Below are positions 7,181-16,122 of a DNA stretch of 34,273 nucleotides, piece after piece; position 1 is the first letter of the stretch; each line of letters begins with the position of its first letter. The notes below the pieces were generated by a model. That model did not search any database and was not told the DNA's origin. It saw only the letters and a program-made list of their open reading frames with translations. This DNA is from 2-02-FULL-55-14 sp964581115. Its GTDB lineage: Bacteria; Bacteroidota; Ignavibacteria; UBA10030. Where the stretch lies: positions 1-34,273 of the forward strand of contig CAZOMY010000032.1 of the NCBI GenBank assembly GCA_964581115.1, read 5' to 3'. The translations under genes and the position numbers were made by a program.

Positions 7181-9466
7181 TCATGCCGAGACCGGTTCGG
7201 GGCGACGTTGCGTCTCGGATTCTGATTCCGTCCTTTGTCCTTCAAGACGGCGCCGCACCATCGCCACGGCCACGCCGACGAAGCACAGGATCGTGCCGAT
7301 CCAGACCAGACTGATGAACGGCTTGATGCTCGCCTCGACGACGAGCGTGTCGGGCGTCGCACTTGTGGGCGCTCCGGGGGTTGCGGCCTCGAGGACGATC
7401 GTCGAACCTTCTCCAGACATGCCGATGTTCATGCCGATGAGCCGAACTTCCGTCTGGTCATCGAGAAGCACGCCCGTCGACGAACGCACTTCTCCTTCGA
7501 CGAAGACCGACACCGGGGTGATCGTCCGAGAGTCCCGGCCTTTGATCACCTTCAGCACCGCTCCGATCGTCATGCCACCTGCCGCTTGCGGGACCATCCC
7601 TCCGGCATGCGACTGCATGTCGAACCGCTCAAATGTCACGCGATAGCCCGCGACATCCACGGTCGCTCCCTTGGCTACCTGCACCATCTGTCCACGACCG
7701 CCCCGCTGTCCGGGTTCCAGCGACACCGGCTCGATGTAGAAGTCCTTCGTCAAGAAACTGACGTAGTCCGGGTTCCGCATGATCGAGTTGTTGTACTCGC
7801 TCTGGAACATGACCGGAGAAGCCGTGAAGTCTGAACCGTTGTGCCGGGCGTTCACGGTGAAGACGAACTTGCCGTCCGGAGTGGGATTCGAGCCGGCATA
7901 CGTCAGTTGATACCCCATGAAGTCCACGGCCTGGCCTTGAGGCAGGGAGACCGTCCTCTGTTCGCTGAAGTACCCTGAACCGATGACGCCGAGTAGCGCC
8001 ACGGCGAGGCCGGCATGTGCCAGCGGACCGCCGATCGCCGTTGCTTCGACCCGAAAGACCACGAGCGCCGTTCGAACGCTCATGAAGAGCGCGAAGAGCG
8101 ACGTAAGCGAGAACAGGAGGGGGAGCACGTCGGTGACACCGAGGAAGAAGATGACGACCGTGACCGCCGCAGCACCGACGAGCGACGCCGCCATCCGCTT
8201 CAGCGCGACGGCGAACGGCACCTCCTCCCACTGGAGCGCCAGACTCACTCCAAGTAACACCGCCAGCACAATGCCGATCGGGGCGCCGGTCCTGTTATAG
8301 AAGCTGGGTTCGACCGAACCGTTGGAGACGATCGGCCAGTTGGTCCCGACGAACACGATGATCGCCAGCAACCCGATGACGACGGCTGTCCATCCGAGCA
8401 TCGCATCCTTCCGCCAAAGGCCGCTGAACGTTGATGTCGGCTTCAGATCGGACCACCGTCTGAACAGTAGACCAAGTCCCACGGCGACGAGACTGAGGAC
8501 CCACAGCAGAAGCAGCGTGTAGATGAACGCGCCGGGGTCGGTGAAGGAGTGGACGGAGGCATCGCCGAGAACGCCGCTACGCGTCAGAAACGTGCTGTAG
8601 ACCACCAACACGTACGCGAAGATCGCGAGGAGGAAGTTCGTGCGAACGAATCCGCCTCCCTTTTTCTGGACCAGAAGCGTATGGAGCAAGGCCACCGCCA
8701 CTAGCCACGGAATGAGTGAGGCGTTCTCGACCGGATCCCAGCCCCACCATCCCCCCCACCCGAGCACGCCGTAGGCCCAGTAGCCCCCGAGCATGAGCCC
8801 CGAACCGAGCGCCACCACCGAAAACAGGACCCAAGGCAGGGCCACCGACGCCCACTCGTGATAGGTACGCCTCCAAAGGGCCGTGACAGCCAGCGCGAAC
8901 GGCACGGCAAGGGCCGCGAAGCCGATGAACAGCACCGGCGGATGGACCGCCATCCACATGTTCTGGAGAAGAGGGTTCAGTCCGCGGCCATCAGGGGGCA
9001 CCTGCCCGACCTGAAGTTCCTTCGGATAGACCTCCCAGATCGGCGTGAAGGGCGTCTTGATCACGACGAGGAGCAACATCACGGACTGCAGGAATCCGTA
9101 GACCGCCATGACCTCGTACTCGATTCGGCGCGAGCGGGCATAGGAGCGGAGGACGAGGCCGAAAATGGCTCCGAACGTCGCCCAGAGGAGGAAACTCCCC
9201 TCCTGTCCGGCCCAGAACGTGGTCACGAGCAGATAGGTCGGGAGGTCGCGTGAGCTGTAGCCATAGACATAGTTCACGTCGAACCGATGCTGCATGATGT
9301 AGAAGAACAAAAGCACCGCCGCGGCCATGATGGCGACCACGGACGTCATGAGACTCCAGCGGGCTTCCCGCACGAGCCTGGCCTTGCCCGTTGCGGCGCG
9401 TTGATAGAGAATGGCGCCAGCGAACGAAGCGACGAACGCCACCCACAGAATGATGGTACCGGTCAT
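7181..9466 (-). CDS. ccmF: Cytochrome c haem lyase subunit CcmF
   Basis: The ATG at 9466 is preceded by AGAGGA and starts directly with a membrane helix (MTGTIILWVAFVASFAG), so it is preferred over the start 69 bp upstream; the product has 761 residues, longer than E. coli CcmF (about 647). It is a polytopic membrane protein. Hallmarks are AGQEGSFLLW near residue 90, GLNPLLQNMWMAVHPP, and the tryptophan-rich haem-handling motif GWGGWWGWDPVENASLIPW. The C-terminal part has a large periplasmic domain and a last membrane helix (SLVWIGTILCFVGVAVAMV). CcmF attaches haem to CXXCH cysteines of apocytochromes in the periplasm. No other ccm gene is in the window. It lies downstream of three multihaem cytochrome genes, which gives an obvious reason for its position. 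Confidence 0.93.
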   Translation of the reverse strand: MTGTIILWVAFVASFAGAILYQRAATGKARLVREARWSLMTSVVAIMAAAVLLFFYIMQHRFDVNYVYGYSSRDLPTYLLVTTFWAGQEGSFLLWATFGAIFGLVLRSYARSRRIEYEVMAVYGFLQSVMLLLVVIKTPFTPIWEVYPKELQVGQVPPDGRGLNPLLQNMWMAVHPPVLFIGFAALAVPFALAVTALWRRTYHEWASVALPWVLFSVVALGSGLMLGGYWAYGVLGWGGWWGWDPVENASLIPWLVAVALLHTLLVQKKGGGFVRTNFLLAIFAYVLVVYSTFLTRSGVLGDASVHSFTDPGAFIYTLLLLWVLSLVAVGLGLLFRRWSDLKPTSTFSGLWRKDAMLGWTAVVIGLLAIIVFVGTNWPIVSNGSVEPSFYNRTGAPIGIVLAVLLGVSLALQWEEVPFAVALKRMAASLVGAAAVTVVIFFLGVTDVLPLLFSLTSLFALFMSVRTALVVFRVEATAIGGPLAHAGLAVALLGVIGSGYFSEQRTVSLPQGQAVDFMGYQLTYAGSNPTPDGKFVFTVNARHNGSDFTASPVMFQSEYNNSIMRNPDYVSFLTKDFYIEPVSLEPGQRGGRGQMVQVAKGATVDVAGYRVTFERFDMQSHAGGMVPQAAGGMTIGAVLKVIKGRDSRTITPVSVFVEGEVRSSTGVLLDDQTEVRLIGMNIGMSGEGSTIVLEAATPGAPTSATPDTLVVEASIKPFISLVWIGTILCFVGVAVAMVRRRLEGQRTESESETQRRPEPVSA

Positions 9467-9672
9467 ATCCTCTTTCTCTCTCTCTCCAGACCCGGCCGCA
9501 TCGCACACTGATTGTGCGGGTGCGCCGGGCCTCATGCCATGAACGATGTGGTGAAAACACCGCGCCTCCCCGAATCCCGCCGCGATGCGGCAAGAGGTCG
9601 GCGCTTACGCGAGATTCTTCGTCCGACGGTGATGCGTCAGGTAGGGCGGCTGATGCTGTCCCCTCCTACCGC

Positions 9673-11763
9673 TTAGTACGCCCCCTCCGTATTGAACGTG
9701 TTCCTCAGGCCGTTGATGTGCTTGGCGGCGTTCGTAATGGACCACGTGCCGGCCGTACTATTGTAGGTCGCAACCGCCGTCTGGCCGGAAACCGTGTGGC
9801 AGTTCTGACAGTTGACCGCCGACGAAGAACTCGGATGAGGCGACGGCGGCAACGGACTGCCCGTCGCCGGGTTGCCATGGCACGTGCCGCAATTCCCCGA
9901 GGCCGCGTTGGTCCATGTCGGCGCGTTGGATGGATTGCCGTAGTCGAACGTGCCGTGGCAGTACGTGTTGCTGCACGACTGGTCGGCCGGATTGTAGGTC
10001 GGATTCGGAATGATCTGAGTACTTGTCGACCCGACGGTCGTGATCGTACGCGCAAGCGTGTCATCCATGGCCACTTCAGCCAGCGCGGTGCCTTCCATGT
10101 GTCCGTCCGCACCTGAATAGTCAAGGGAGGTCGGGACGGTATGGCACTCGGCGCACTTCACCGGTCGGGCCGTCGAAGCAAGCAGATGCATCTGGTGTGC
10201 GCCGACGCCGCGGGCCGTTGTGGTTGTATTGCCCGCGATGTCCTTCGGCGGAGCCGCGTTCGCGGCACTGCCGTGGCAATGGCTGCAGTCCGCCGTGCCG
10301 CCGTACGGATAGATCTGATTGACGCCGTCGATGTGCTTGGCCAGGTCGATGATGTCCGTCGACGCGTTGACAACCTGATCATGGCACATTGAACACTGCG
10401 TGTAGTTCGGGTGCGTACCGCCGTTCGCCGCCGTTTTCGGCAGGGCCTTCTCCGCCGTCGTCGCTCCGGCGGTATTGCCGTGGCACGTGCCGCAGGCGGC
10501 ACCCGTGCCGACGGGGGAATTCCAGACAGGCGCGTTCGTCAGGTTGCCATTCTTGAACGAGCCGTGGCAATAGGCATCGGCGCAGGTGCGGTTCGTGAAG
10601 CTGTATGAGGGATTCGGCATAACACCCGGCGTGGCCAGCTTGGCCAGCGTGCCGAAGTTCAATTCGGCGTTCGGAGTGCCGTCCATGTGCCCATCCGCTC
10701 CGGTGTAATCAAGGCCGCTCGGACTGATATGGCATTCATTGCACGATACGGCATCGGCGAGACCGGCCGCGCCGCGGTGTGCCTGGTGTGCTCCGACGCC
10801 CGGAGAGCTCACGTCGGTGTTGCCGGCGAGATCGACGGGAGGCGAAGCGTTCGTCGACCCGTGGCACTTGCGACAACTGACCGAACCGCCGTACGGATAA
10901 AGTTGAACAGTCCCGTCGACATGCTTCGACCCGTCGACGATCGAAGCGCTTGCGTTCACCGTCTGGTCGTGACACCAGACGCATTGCGTGTAATTAGGAT
11001 GCGTACCGCCGTTCGCGACGGTCTTCGGCAGGGCCTTCTGGGCGGTCGTCGTCGCCGCCGTGTTGCCGTGACAGGTGCCGCAGGCGGCGCCGGTGCCGGC
11101 GGGTGCGTTCCACGTGGGGGCGTTCGTCAGATTGCCGTTCTTGAACGAGCCGTGGCAGTAGGTGCCGCCACAGGTATTGTTCGTAAAGCTGTAGGTCGGG
11201 TTCGGCGTCACGCCCGTCGTTGCCGTACGAACGAGGGCTCCGCTCATCGGAACCTCGGCCGGCAGCGACGCGTCGATGTGGCCGGAATCGGCCGTGACGG
11301 CGGGGACCGTATGGCATTCAGCACACTGCACCAGCTTGCCCGTGGTCATCGTTACCATGTGGAACTGGTGCGCGCCGACGCCGGGCGAGGTGACCGTCGT
11401 AGCCCCGTCCAGATCACGCGGAGGTGCGGCATTGACGCCCCCATGACACGTCGTGCAGTCGTTCGGACCGGCTGGCTGCGAGTGGCACGTCGCGCAACTG
11501 ACGCCCGATGTGCCGCCGTTCGTGCTGTTCAAGGCCCCGTGACACTGCTGACACGACGTCATGTCCCAGCCGTTCGCACGGATGTGCTTGCCGTGGAAGT
11601 CGGACGCCGCAGGAACTACCCATCCGTCGGGATGGATCTTCGCATCGGCGGTGGTCGCCGGCGGAAGCTGTTCCTGCAGGTCTGCGCACCCAGCGAAGAA
11701 GGCGAACGTCGCGACGACGGGCGCCAGGCGGAAGAGCGATCGATGGTTCATACGGGTTCGCAT
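9673..11763 (-). CDS. 17-haem repeat-built cytochrome c lipoprotein, probably on the cell surface
   Basis: A 696-residue protein with a signal peptide ending in FAFFAGC; Cys26 is a likely lipidation site (lipobox with a less usual Phe at -3). I count 17 c-haem motifs: 14 CXXCH and three CX4CH (CGGTYCH, CADAYCH, CSNTYCH). The body is three repeats of about 190-200 residues with five or so motifs each; repeats 1 and 2 are offset by exactly 588 bp (196 codons) and share long runs such as CHGSFKNGNLTNAP and GTHPNYTQC. The CX4CH...CXXCH pairing resembles a motif family known from Geobacter multihaem proteins. The gene is followed by ccmF and preceded, with almost no gap, by the 14-haem cytochrome gene. 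It probably acts as the terminal, outward-facing electron carrier. An alternative start (codon 5, MNHRSL) is possible. Confidence 0.9.
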   Translation of the reverse strand: MRTRMNHRSLFRLAPVVATFAFFAGCADLQEQLPPATTADAKIHPDGWVVPAASDFHGKHIRANGWDMTSCQQCHGALNSTNGGTSGVSCATCHSQPAGPNDCTTCHGGVNAAPPRDLDGATTVTSPGVGAHQFHMVTMTTGKLVQCAECHTVPAVTADSGHIDASLPAEVPMSGALVRTATTGVTPNPTYSFTNNTCGGTYCHGSFKNGNLTNAPTWNAPAGTGAACGTCHGNTAATTTAQKALPKTVANGGTHPNYTQCVWCHDQTVNASASIVDGSKHVDGTVQLYPYGGSVSCRKCHGSTNASPPVDLAGNTDVSSPGVGAHQAHRGAAGLADAVSCNECHISPSGLDYTGADGHMDGTPNAELNFGTLAKLATPGVMPNPSYSFTNRTCADAYCHGSFKNGNLTNAPVWNSPVGTGAACGTCHGNTAGATTAEKALPKTAANGGTHPNYTQCSMCHDQVVNASTDIIDLAKHIDGVNQIYPYGGTADCSHCHGSAANAAPPKDIAGNTTTTARGVGAHQMHLLASTARPVKCAECHTVPTSLDYSGADGHMEGTALAEVAMDDTLARTITTVGSTSTQIIPNPTYNPADQSCSNTYCHGTFDYGNPSNAPTWTNAASGNCGTCHGNPATGSPLPPSPHPSSSSAVNCQNCHTVSGQTAVATYNSTAGTWSITNAAKHINGLRNTFNTEGAY

Positions 11764-11766
11764 GGC

Positions 11767-12993
11767 TTAAGAATGGCAGTAGCCGCAGAATTTCTGTCCC
11801 TTGACGCCCCCCGGACGTGCGTTGGCGTCGGTGTGGCACACGTAGCAGTTCGTGCCCGGATCCTTGTGCCAGTCTCCGTTCACGTCGGCCAAGAATCCCC
11901 GCTCGTGCGTCTTGGCCTGGGTTCCCCTAATGCCGTCAGGATCGACGTGGCAGGTCACGCAGGTCGGGTCGGCTCCCTCTGAGTCATGGCACGACGAGCA
12001 CGATTCAATGTCGCGCTTGGCCAAGCGGGCATGCTCGCCGCCGCCCGAACCCACGCCGATCGTAACGAAGCCGGCAACGCCGTGGCCCGCCGGTCGAAAC
12101 GCGGCCTGATTGACGTCGCCGCCGGCCATATGACACGCGGAACAGAATTGCTGGTCTTCGTGGCATGTCTGGCATTCGGACGATTTGCCTTTTGCGGCGA
12201 GGCCGTGCGTATAGCGAAAGTTCAGATCGTGGGTCTTGGTCAGCCGCATGCCCTGGCCGCGGCTGATCGCAAAGGTGCGCGGCCCGCGCTCGCCCGTCAG
12301 GTCCGTCCCCGGAACGTTCACCTGCTGCAGGTCAGAGCCATTGTGGCAGTCGGAGCAGGTCTCTTCTGTGTGGCACGAGGCGCAATTCGCGTCCAGCCGT
12401 TGGGCGACCTTTTTGTGCTCCCTCACGAAGTCCACGCGGTTGTGCTCGCGCGGTCGCAGGGATGCAAGGTTCGTATGGCACACTTCGCAGGCATTCGTCG
12501 CCGCGGCGTCATCGTGGCAGGCGTTGCATGTCTCCATCGTCGGGACCAGGTCGCCCACCGGCTGTTCCAACTGGTCGACGCCCACGTGACACGTCAAGCA
12601 CTCTGTTTCTTGCTGAAGGTGCAGTTGATGCGAAAAGACCAGCTCGCGGTCGACGGCGGGAGCGGCGGCGTAGCTCAGTGGGTCCTCGCTCGTATGGCAC
12701 GTCGTGCACGAATTCTCAAGCTGTTCCTGGTGGCACGATTCGCAATTCGTGTGGTCCGGGCGAAGCTGATCGCCGGCGAACGCGCTCGTCTTCACCTTTG
12801 CGTGACAGTCGGCGCAGGCGATGCCCGTCTCCTGCACATGGAATTTGTGCGAGAACTTGATGCCGTTCCGGTCGGCCACGGTCGGTCCGTCGACCGATGC
12901 TGTGACGGCGGAGACGCCGACGACGGTCGCCAGCACTGCCACGAAGGCGGCAAGCGTGATCGAGGGCCGGCGGATGAGCAGGGACATGATCAT
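11767..12993 (-). CDS. 14-haem periplasmic c-type cytochrome (porin-cytochrome partner)
   Basis: The frame is open to 13092, but the ATG at 12993 has AAGGGG seven bases upstream and starts a signal peptide (MIMSLLIRRPSITLAAFVAVLATVVGVSAVTA), giving 408 residues. There are 14 CXXCH motifs, from CADCH near the N-terminus to CGYCH at the very end, with extra distal histidines such as FSHKFHV and FSHQLHL typical of bis-His multihaem proteins. It starts 11 bp after the beta-barrel gene and ends next to the surface lipoprotein gene. By comparison with MtrA-type and Geobacter OmaB-type proteins, the likely role is to sit in or under the barrel and carry electrons across the outer membrane. The haem count is read directly; the placement in the barrel is inference. 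Confidence 0.88.
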   Translation of the reverse strand: MIMSLLIRRPSITLAAFVAVLATVVGVSAVTASVDGPTVADRNGIKFSHKFHVQETGIACADCHAKVKTSAFAGDQLRPDHTNCESCHQEQLENSCTTCHTSEDPLSYAAAPAVDRELVFSHQLHLQQETECLTCHVGVDQLEQPVGDLVPTMETCNACHDDAAATNACEVCHTNLASLRPREHNRVDFVREHKKVAQRLDANCASCHTEETCSDCHNGSDLQQVNVPGTDLTGERGPRTFAISRGQGMRLTKTHDLNFRYTHGLAAKGKSSECQTCHEDQQFCSACHMAGGDVNQAAFRPAGHGVAGFVTIGVGSGGGEHARLAKRDIESCSSCHDSEGADPTCVTCHVDPDGIRGTQAKTHERGFLADVNGDWHKDPGTNCYVCHTDANARPGGVKGQKFCGYCHS

Positions 12994-13004
12994 GGCGGCA
13001 CCCC

Positions 13005-14294
13005 TTAGAACAGGTCCAGCCGCCGGGTGAGCTGGTAGCTCAGCCGGACGAAGAGCCGGACGTCGTTGGCGTAGATGCGGTTGTTGATCCACTGCAGTTG
13101 CGCGTCGACATTGAGCGTGGGGAGCGGACGGACGACGGCTCCGGCCGCAAGGCTCAGCGCATTCTCGAGCGGGGCTGCAGCGTCGAGCTTGTACTGCGAG
13201 AAGCCGACGAGCACGGTGGGCGTCACGAGGTTCTCCAACAGCGGATACGATGCATTGAGGCTGGCAGCCGAGATGTCGCCGCTATAGGTCGTGTTACGCG
13301 ACAGGCTGGCGCCGACGAGTCGGCCGTTCGCGGCGATCGTGATGCGATCGGTGGAACCTTCGCCGTAAGAGACCGACCCGTACTTCGCGACAAGGAACCA
13401 ATCCTTCACAACTTCAACTTCGATGCCCCCTTCAGCCTCCTTCAGAGTCGAATACGCAAACACCGAGAAAATCGAGTTGAACGACACGCGGGGCTCGCGC
13501 TGGAGGACCTCACCCGTGACCGCAAGACCCTCCATCACCTTCACGCGAGCGAAGGCGTTGAAGCGGGACATCTTCCACGACTCGAGGTCGTGGTCGTACC
13601 GAAGGTAGGCGTCTCCCCACTCCGGCAACTCGCCCGATGCGTCGAAGCTCACCAACTGTTCGTTCCGCGGCTCCGGACGAAGCTCGAACGTCTTCGTGCC
13701 GGTCAGCAGGTCGTCCGCCCGGATCGCGCTGTAGGTCTTCTGGGTCATGCGCTTGTTCGCGTAGCCGAGCGAGACCTGAACCTCGTCGATCGGCTGGACG
13801 GTCACGCGGGCGCCCCACATCTTGTTATCGAGGACGTCTTCGATGATCTCGAACTTCCTTCCGGCCGGAGCCAGCGCTCCGCCGTACGCAACGACCTTGA
13901 CCGGGTACCACGGCAACCGAACGGTCGCCTGGGCACCGTCCATTAATCCGATGCCCGCCCCCGCCACGACGAAGAACCGCCCGGCCTGGATGTCAGCCAT
14001 CTCGAACAGATCTCGCACCTTGAGCGAGAAATTCTGCAACCGCAGGGACGGATCGTTCTTCAACGGTCCGGCAAAATCATTGAAGCCCTGGATATTCACA
14101 TTGAACGAGTAGCGCTGGTCAGCAAGGCTCACATGGACCGTCTGATAGCCATACAGGTGCGTGTTCGCCTGACCGACCGAATCGTTCCGTTGCCAGCCAT
14201 ACGCCGAACTCACGAGCCGGGCCTGGAACAATTGCGCCACGGCGACCGACGAGATCAGCGCGCTGGTGAGGAGGAGAAGCTGAGTTCGTTTCAC
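13005..14294 (-). CDS. Outer-membrane beta-barrel protein, putative porin of a porin-cytochrome complex
   Basis: I prefer the GTG at 14294: GAGGA lies eight bases upstream and the product starts as a signal peptide (MKRTQLLLLTSALISSVAVAQ); an upstream GTG at 14315 lacks a ribosome site. The 429-residue product is rich in alternating hydrophobic/polar strands with aromatic girdle residues and Gly/Asn turns, and it ends in Phe (LTRRLDLF), the usual C-terminal signal for barrel insertion. No catalytic or haem motif is present. Its gene directly precedes the 14-haem and 17-haem cytochrome genes, so it is probably the sheath of a trans-outer-membrane electron conduit. The size is closer to Geobacter OmbB-type porins than to the larger MtrB. 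Sequence alone does not prove a specific family. Confidence 0.8.
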   Translation of the reverse strand: MKRTQLLLLTSALISSVAVAQLFQARLVSSAYGWQRNDSVGQANTHLYGYQTVHVSLADQRYSFNVNIQGFNDFAGPLKNDPSLRLQNFSLKVRDLFEMADIQAGRFFVVAGAGIGLMDGAQATVRLPWYPVKVVAYGGALAPAGRKFEIIEDVLDNKMWGARVTVQPIDEVQVSLGYANKRMTQKTYSAIRADDLLTGTKTFELRPEPRNEQLVSFDASGELPEWGDAYLRYDHDLESWKMSRFNAFARVKVMEGLAVTGEVLQREPRVSFNSIFSVFAYSTLKEAEGGIEVEVVKDWFLVAKYGSVSYGEGSTDRITIAANGRLVGASLSRNTTYSGDISAASLNASYPLLENLVTPTVLVGFSQYKLDAAAPLENALSLAAGAVVRPLPTLNVDAQLQWINNRIYANDVRLFVRLSYQLTRRLDLF

Positions 14295-14470
14295 GTGGAT
14301 GGTCCTCAGAGTCACTGCAACATGGACAACCGCTATGCCAGCGAAGTCATTGAAAACAAAGAGAATTCCGCCTCCGACGGCCAGTGTTTCCGCAATGATT
14401 TCCGCCCAATGGGAAATCCAACAGAGGCACTTTCAGGAATGAGAATCCCCCGCCGGCCGCCGAGGCGCGG

Positions 14471-15970
14471 CTATTTCGCCTTTGCGTGACACTCCGTGCA
14501 GTTCATCTCCTTCCACGAGTCGCCGATGTCAACCGGGTGGATGAACTCAGCTGAAGCATACGAGAACCCACTCTTCCCCTTCGGCGCCGGACTCTTGGCG
14601 ACGATCGTGTGGCAGACGTTGCAGTCCTTGCTGATCACCCTGCCGTCTTCGCTGACGTGCTTGCCATCGTGGCACCGGAAGCAGCCGGGGAAGTAGAGAT
14701 GACCGATGTTGTTCGGGAATGCATGCCACGAGGTCTTCATCTCGGGGAAGTAGTTGTTCGAGTAGATCCGCTGCAACGAGGCCACGGCCTGGTCGATCGA
14801 CGTCGCTTTCGACCGGGCAACGTCGGCATCGTGCGTGGTATAGAACGAACGGACCGTTCTTTCGATCGTGGCCAGGGCTTCGGCCTCGGTTTCGTAGTCT
14901 CCCTCCAACGTCTCCACTGAGAGCGACTTCACGGACGGCAACGTCTTGTCGATGCGGCCCGACGCCATGGCCAGGTTCACAATGTCCGCGGGATGGTGGT
15001 ACTGATGACTCGGTCGATTGTGGCAATCGATGCAATCCATCGTCCGGCGGGTCAGCCCCTTGATGTCATCGTCCGACGACGGCGCGTCGGTCGAGCGATA
15101 AACGGTCTCCTTGCCGTTCTTGTCGACCGCCTTGACCCAGGGAATGACCTGACGTTGCGTATCGGAATGAACATACGAGACCTCGTTGGCGATGTACATG
15201 TGATAATGGATCCCTGTCCGCACGCCGCCTTCGGGCGTTCCTCCGCCGACCTTTACGAGCATCGCGAACGACGTCTCTGTATTCTTCTCGTCCGAGAGAT
15301 AGTAGGTCTTCTCATGGAGGTTCTCGGTGTAGAATTGTTCGGGCCAATGACATTGCTCGCATGTCTCACGGGCGGGACGCAGGTTGGCAATGGGCGTCGC
15401 AATGGGCCTGGGAAAGACATTGGCCGCCACGGCGTACACCTGGTACGCACCCGACAGCTTGGAGCGGACAAACCATCCGGCCCCCGGGCCGATGTGGCAT
15501 TTGACGCATCCCACTCTCGCGTGAGGCGATTGCTGGTAGGCCGTGAACTCGGGCTTCATGACCGTGTGGCACATCGTACCGCAGAATTGGTCCGATTCGG
15601 TATACTCGTACGCTTTGTAACTGCCGAATGCCGAAAAGATGGCCAGGACCGACGCGGCGATCAGCACGACGAGGGTCGCCCGCCGCTTCGCCGGATCGTT
15701 CAGGTCGATCCGCGGAAATCGCTGGTCGGCGGAGACGCCGGCTTTGATCCGCGTGCGTTCGCGGACGATCCCCCAGATCGCCGTGGCGATGAAGAACAGC
15801 ATGAGCGATGGAAGCGCGACGAATGTCAGGACACCCATGTACGGGCTCGCCTCGGGTTCGAACGCCTCCCACACGATCAGGAACAGGATGAAGATGAATG
15901 TCACGCCGGCGAGCGCGACGGAGACATACGTGGTCGGATTGTAGAAGGCTCTTGGAAAGCGGGAGGCCAT
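14471..15970 (-). CDS. Inner-membrane seven-haem NapC/NirT-family cytochrome, ImcH-like
   Basis: The ATG at 15970 is preceded by GAGGA at six bases; upstream codons back to 16096 are out of place before the first membrane helix. The 499-residue product has three N-terminal membrane helices (about 12-34, 46-69, 98-117) and then a periplasmic domain with seven haem motifs: CGTMCH (CX3CH, residues 130-135), CVKCH, CEQCH, CIDCH, CFRCH, CNVCH and CTECH. The segment SPHARVGCVKCHIGPGA fits NapC/NirT-family quinol dehydrogenases. Length, helix number and haem number match what I remember of ImcH from Geobacter sulfurreducens, which passes electrons from menaquinol toward high-potential extracellular acceptors. 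It lies 152 bp downstream of the CbcL-like gene, so both are probably in one transcript. Confidence 0.87.
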   Translation of the reverse strand: MASRFPRAFYNPTTYVSVALAGVTFIFILFLIVWEAFEPEASPYMGVLTFVALPSLMLFFIATAIWGIVRERTRIKAGVSADQRFPRIDLNDPAKRRATLVVLIAASVLAIFSAFGSYKAYEYTESDQFCGTMCHTVMKPEFTAYQQSPHARVGCVKCHIGPGAGWFVRSKLSGAYQVYAVAANVFPRPIATPIANLRPARETCEQCHWPEQFYTENLHEKTYYLSDEKNTETSFAMLVKVGGGTPEGGVRTGIHYHMYIANEVSYVHSDTQRQVIPWVKAVDKNGKETVYRSTDAPSSDDDIKGLTRRTMDCIDCHNRPSHQYHHPADIVNLAMASGRIDKTLPSVKSLSVETLEGDYETEAEALATIERTVRSFYTTHDADVARSKATSIDQAVASLQRIYSNNYFPEMKTSWHAFPNNIGHLYFPGCFRCHDGKHVSEDGRVISKDCNVCHTIVAKSPAPKGKSGFSYASAEFIHPVDIGDSWKEMNCTECHAKAK

Positions 15971-16122
15971 GGCCGGTCCTCGTGTGATGGAGGGATCGCG
16001 CGGAAGGCTGTAACGAGAATGCGATTCTTTTCGATGAACGGCAACGGCTAAGCGTCGGCCCGGCGGAAGAATGCCGCCGGGCCGCGATGGCTTCAACGTC
16101 GGGTGTATGGGGCTGTCATAAC

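Noticed and set aside
10687..11982. Long plus-strand frame opposite the 17-haem cytochrome gene
   Set aside because: The minus strand has 17 haem motifs and a lipoprotein signal; the plus-strand product is an Arg/Ala/Val-rich shadow.
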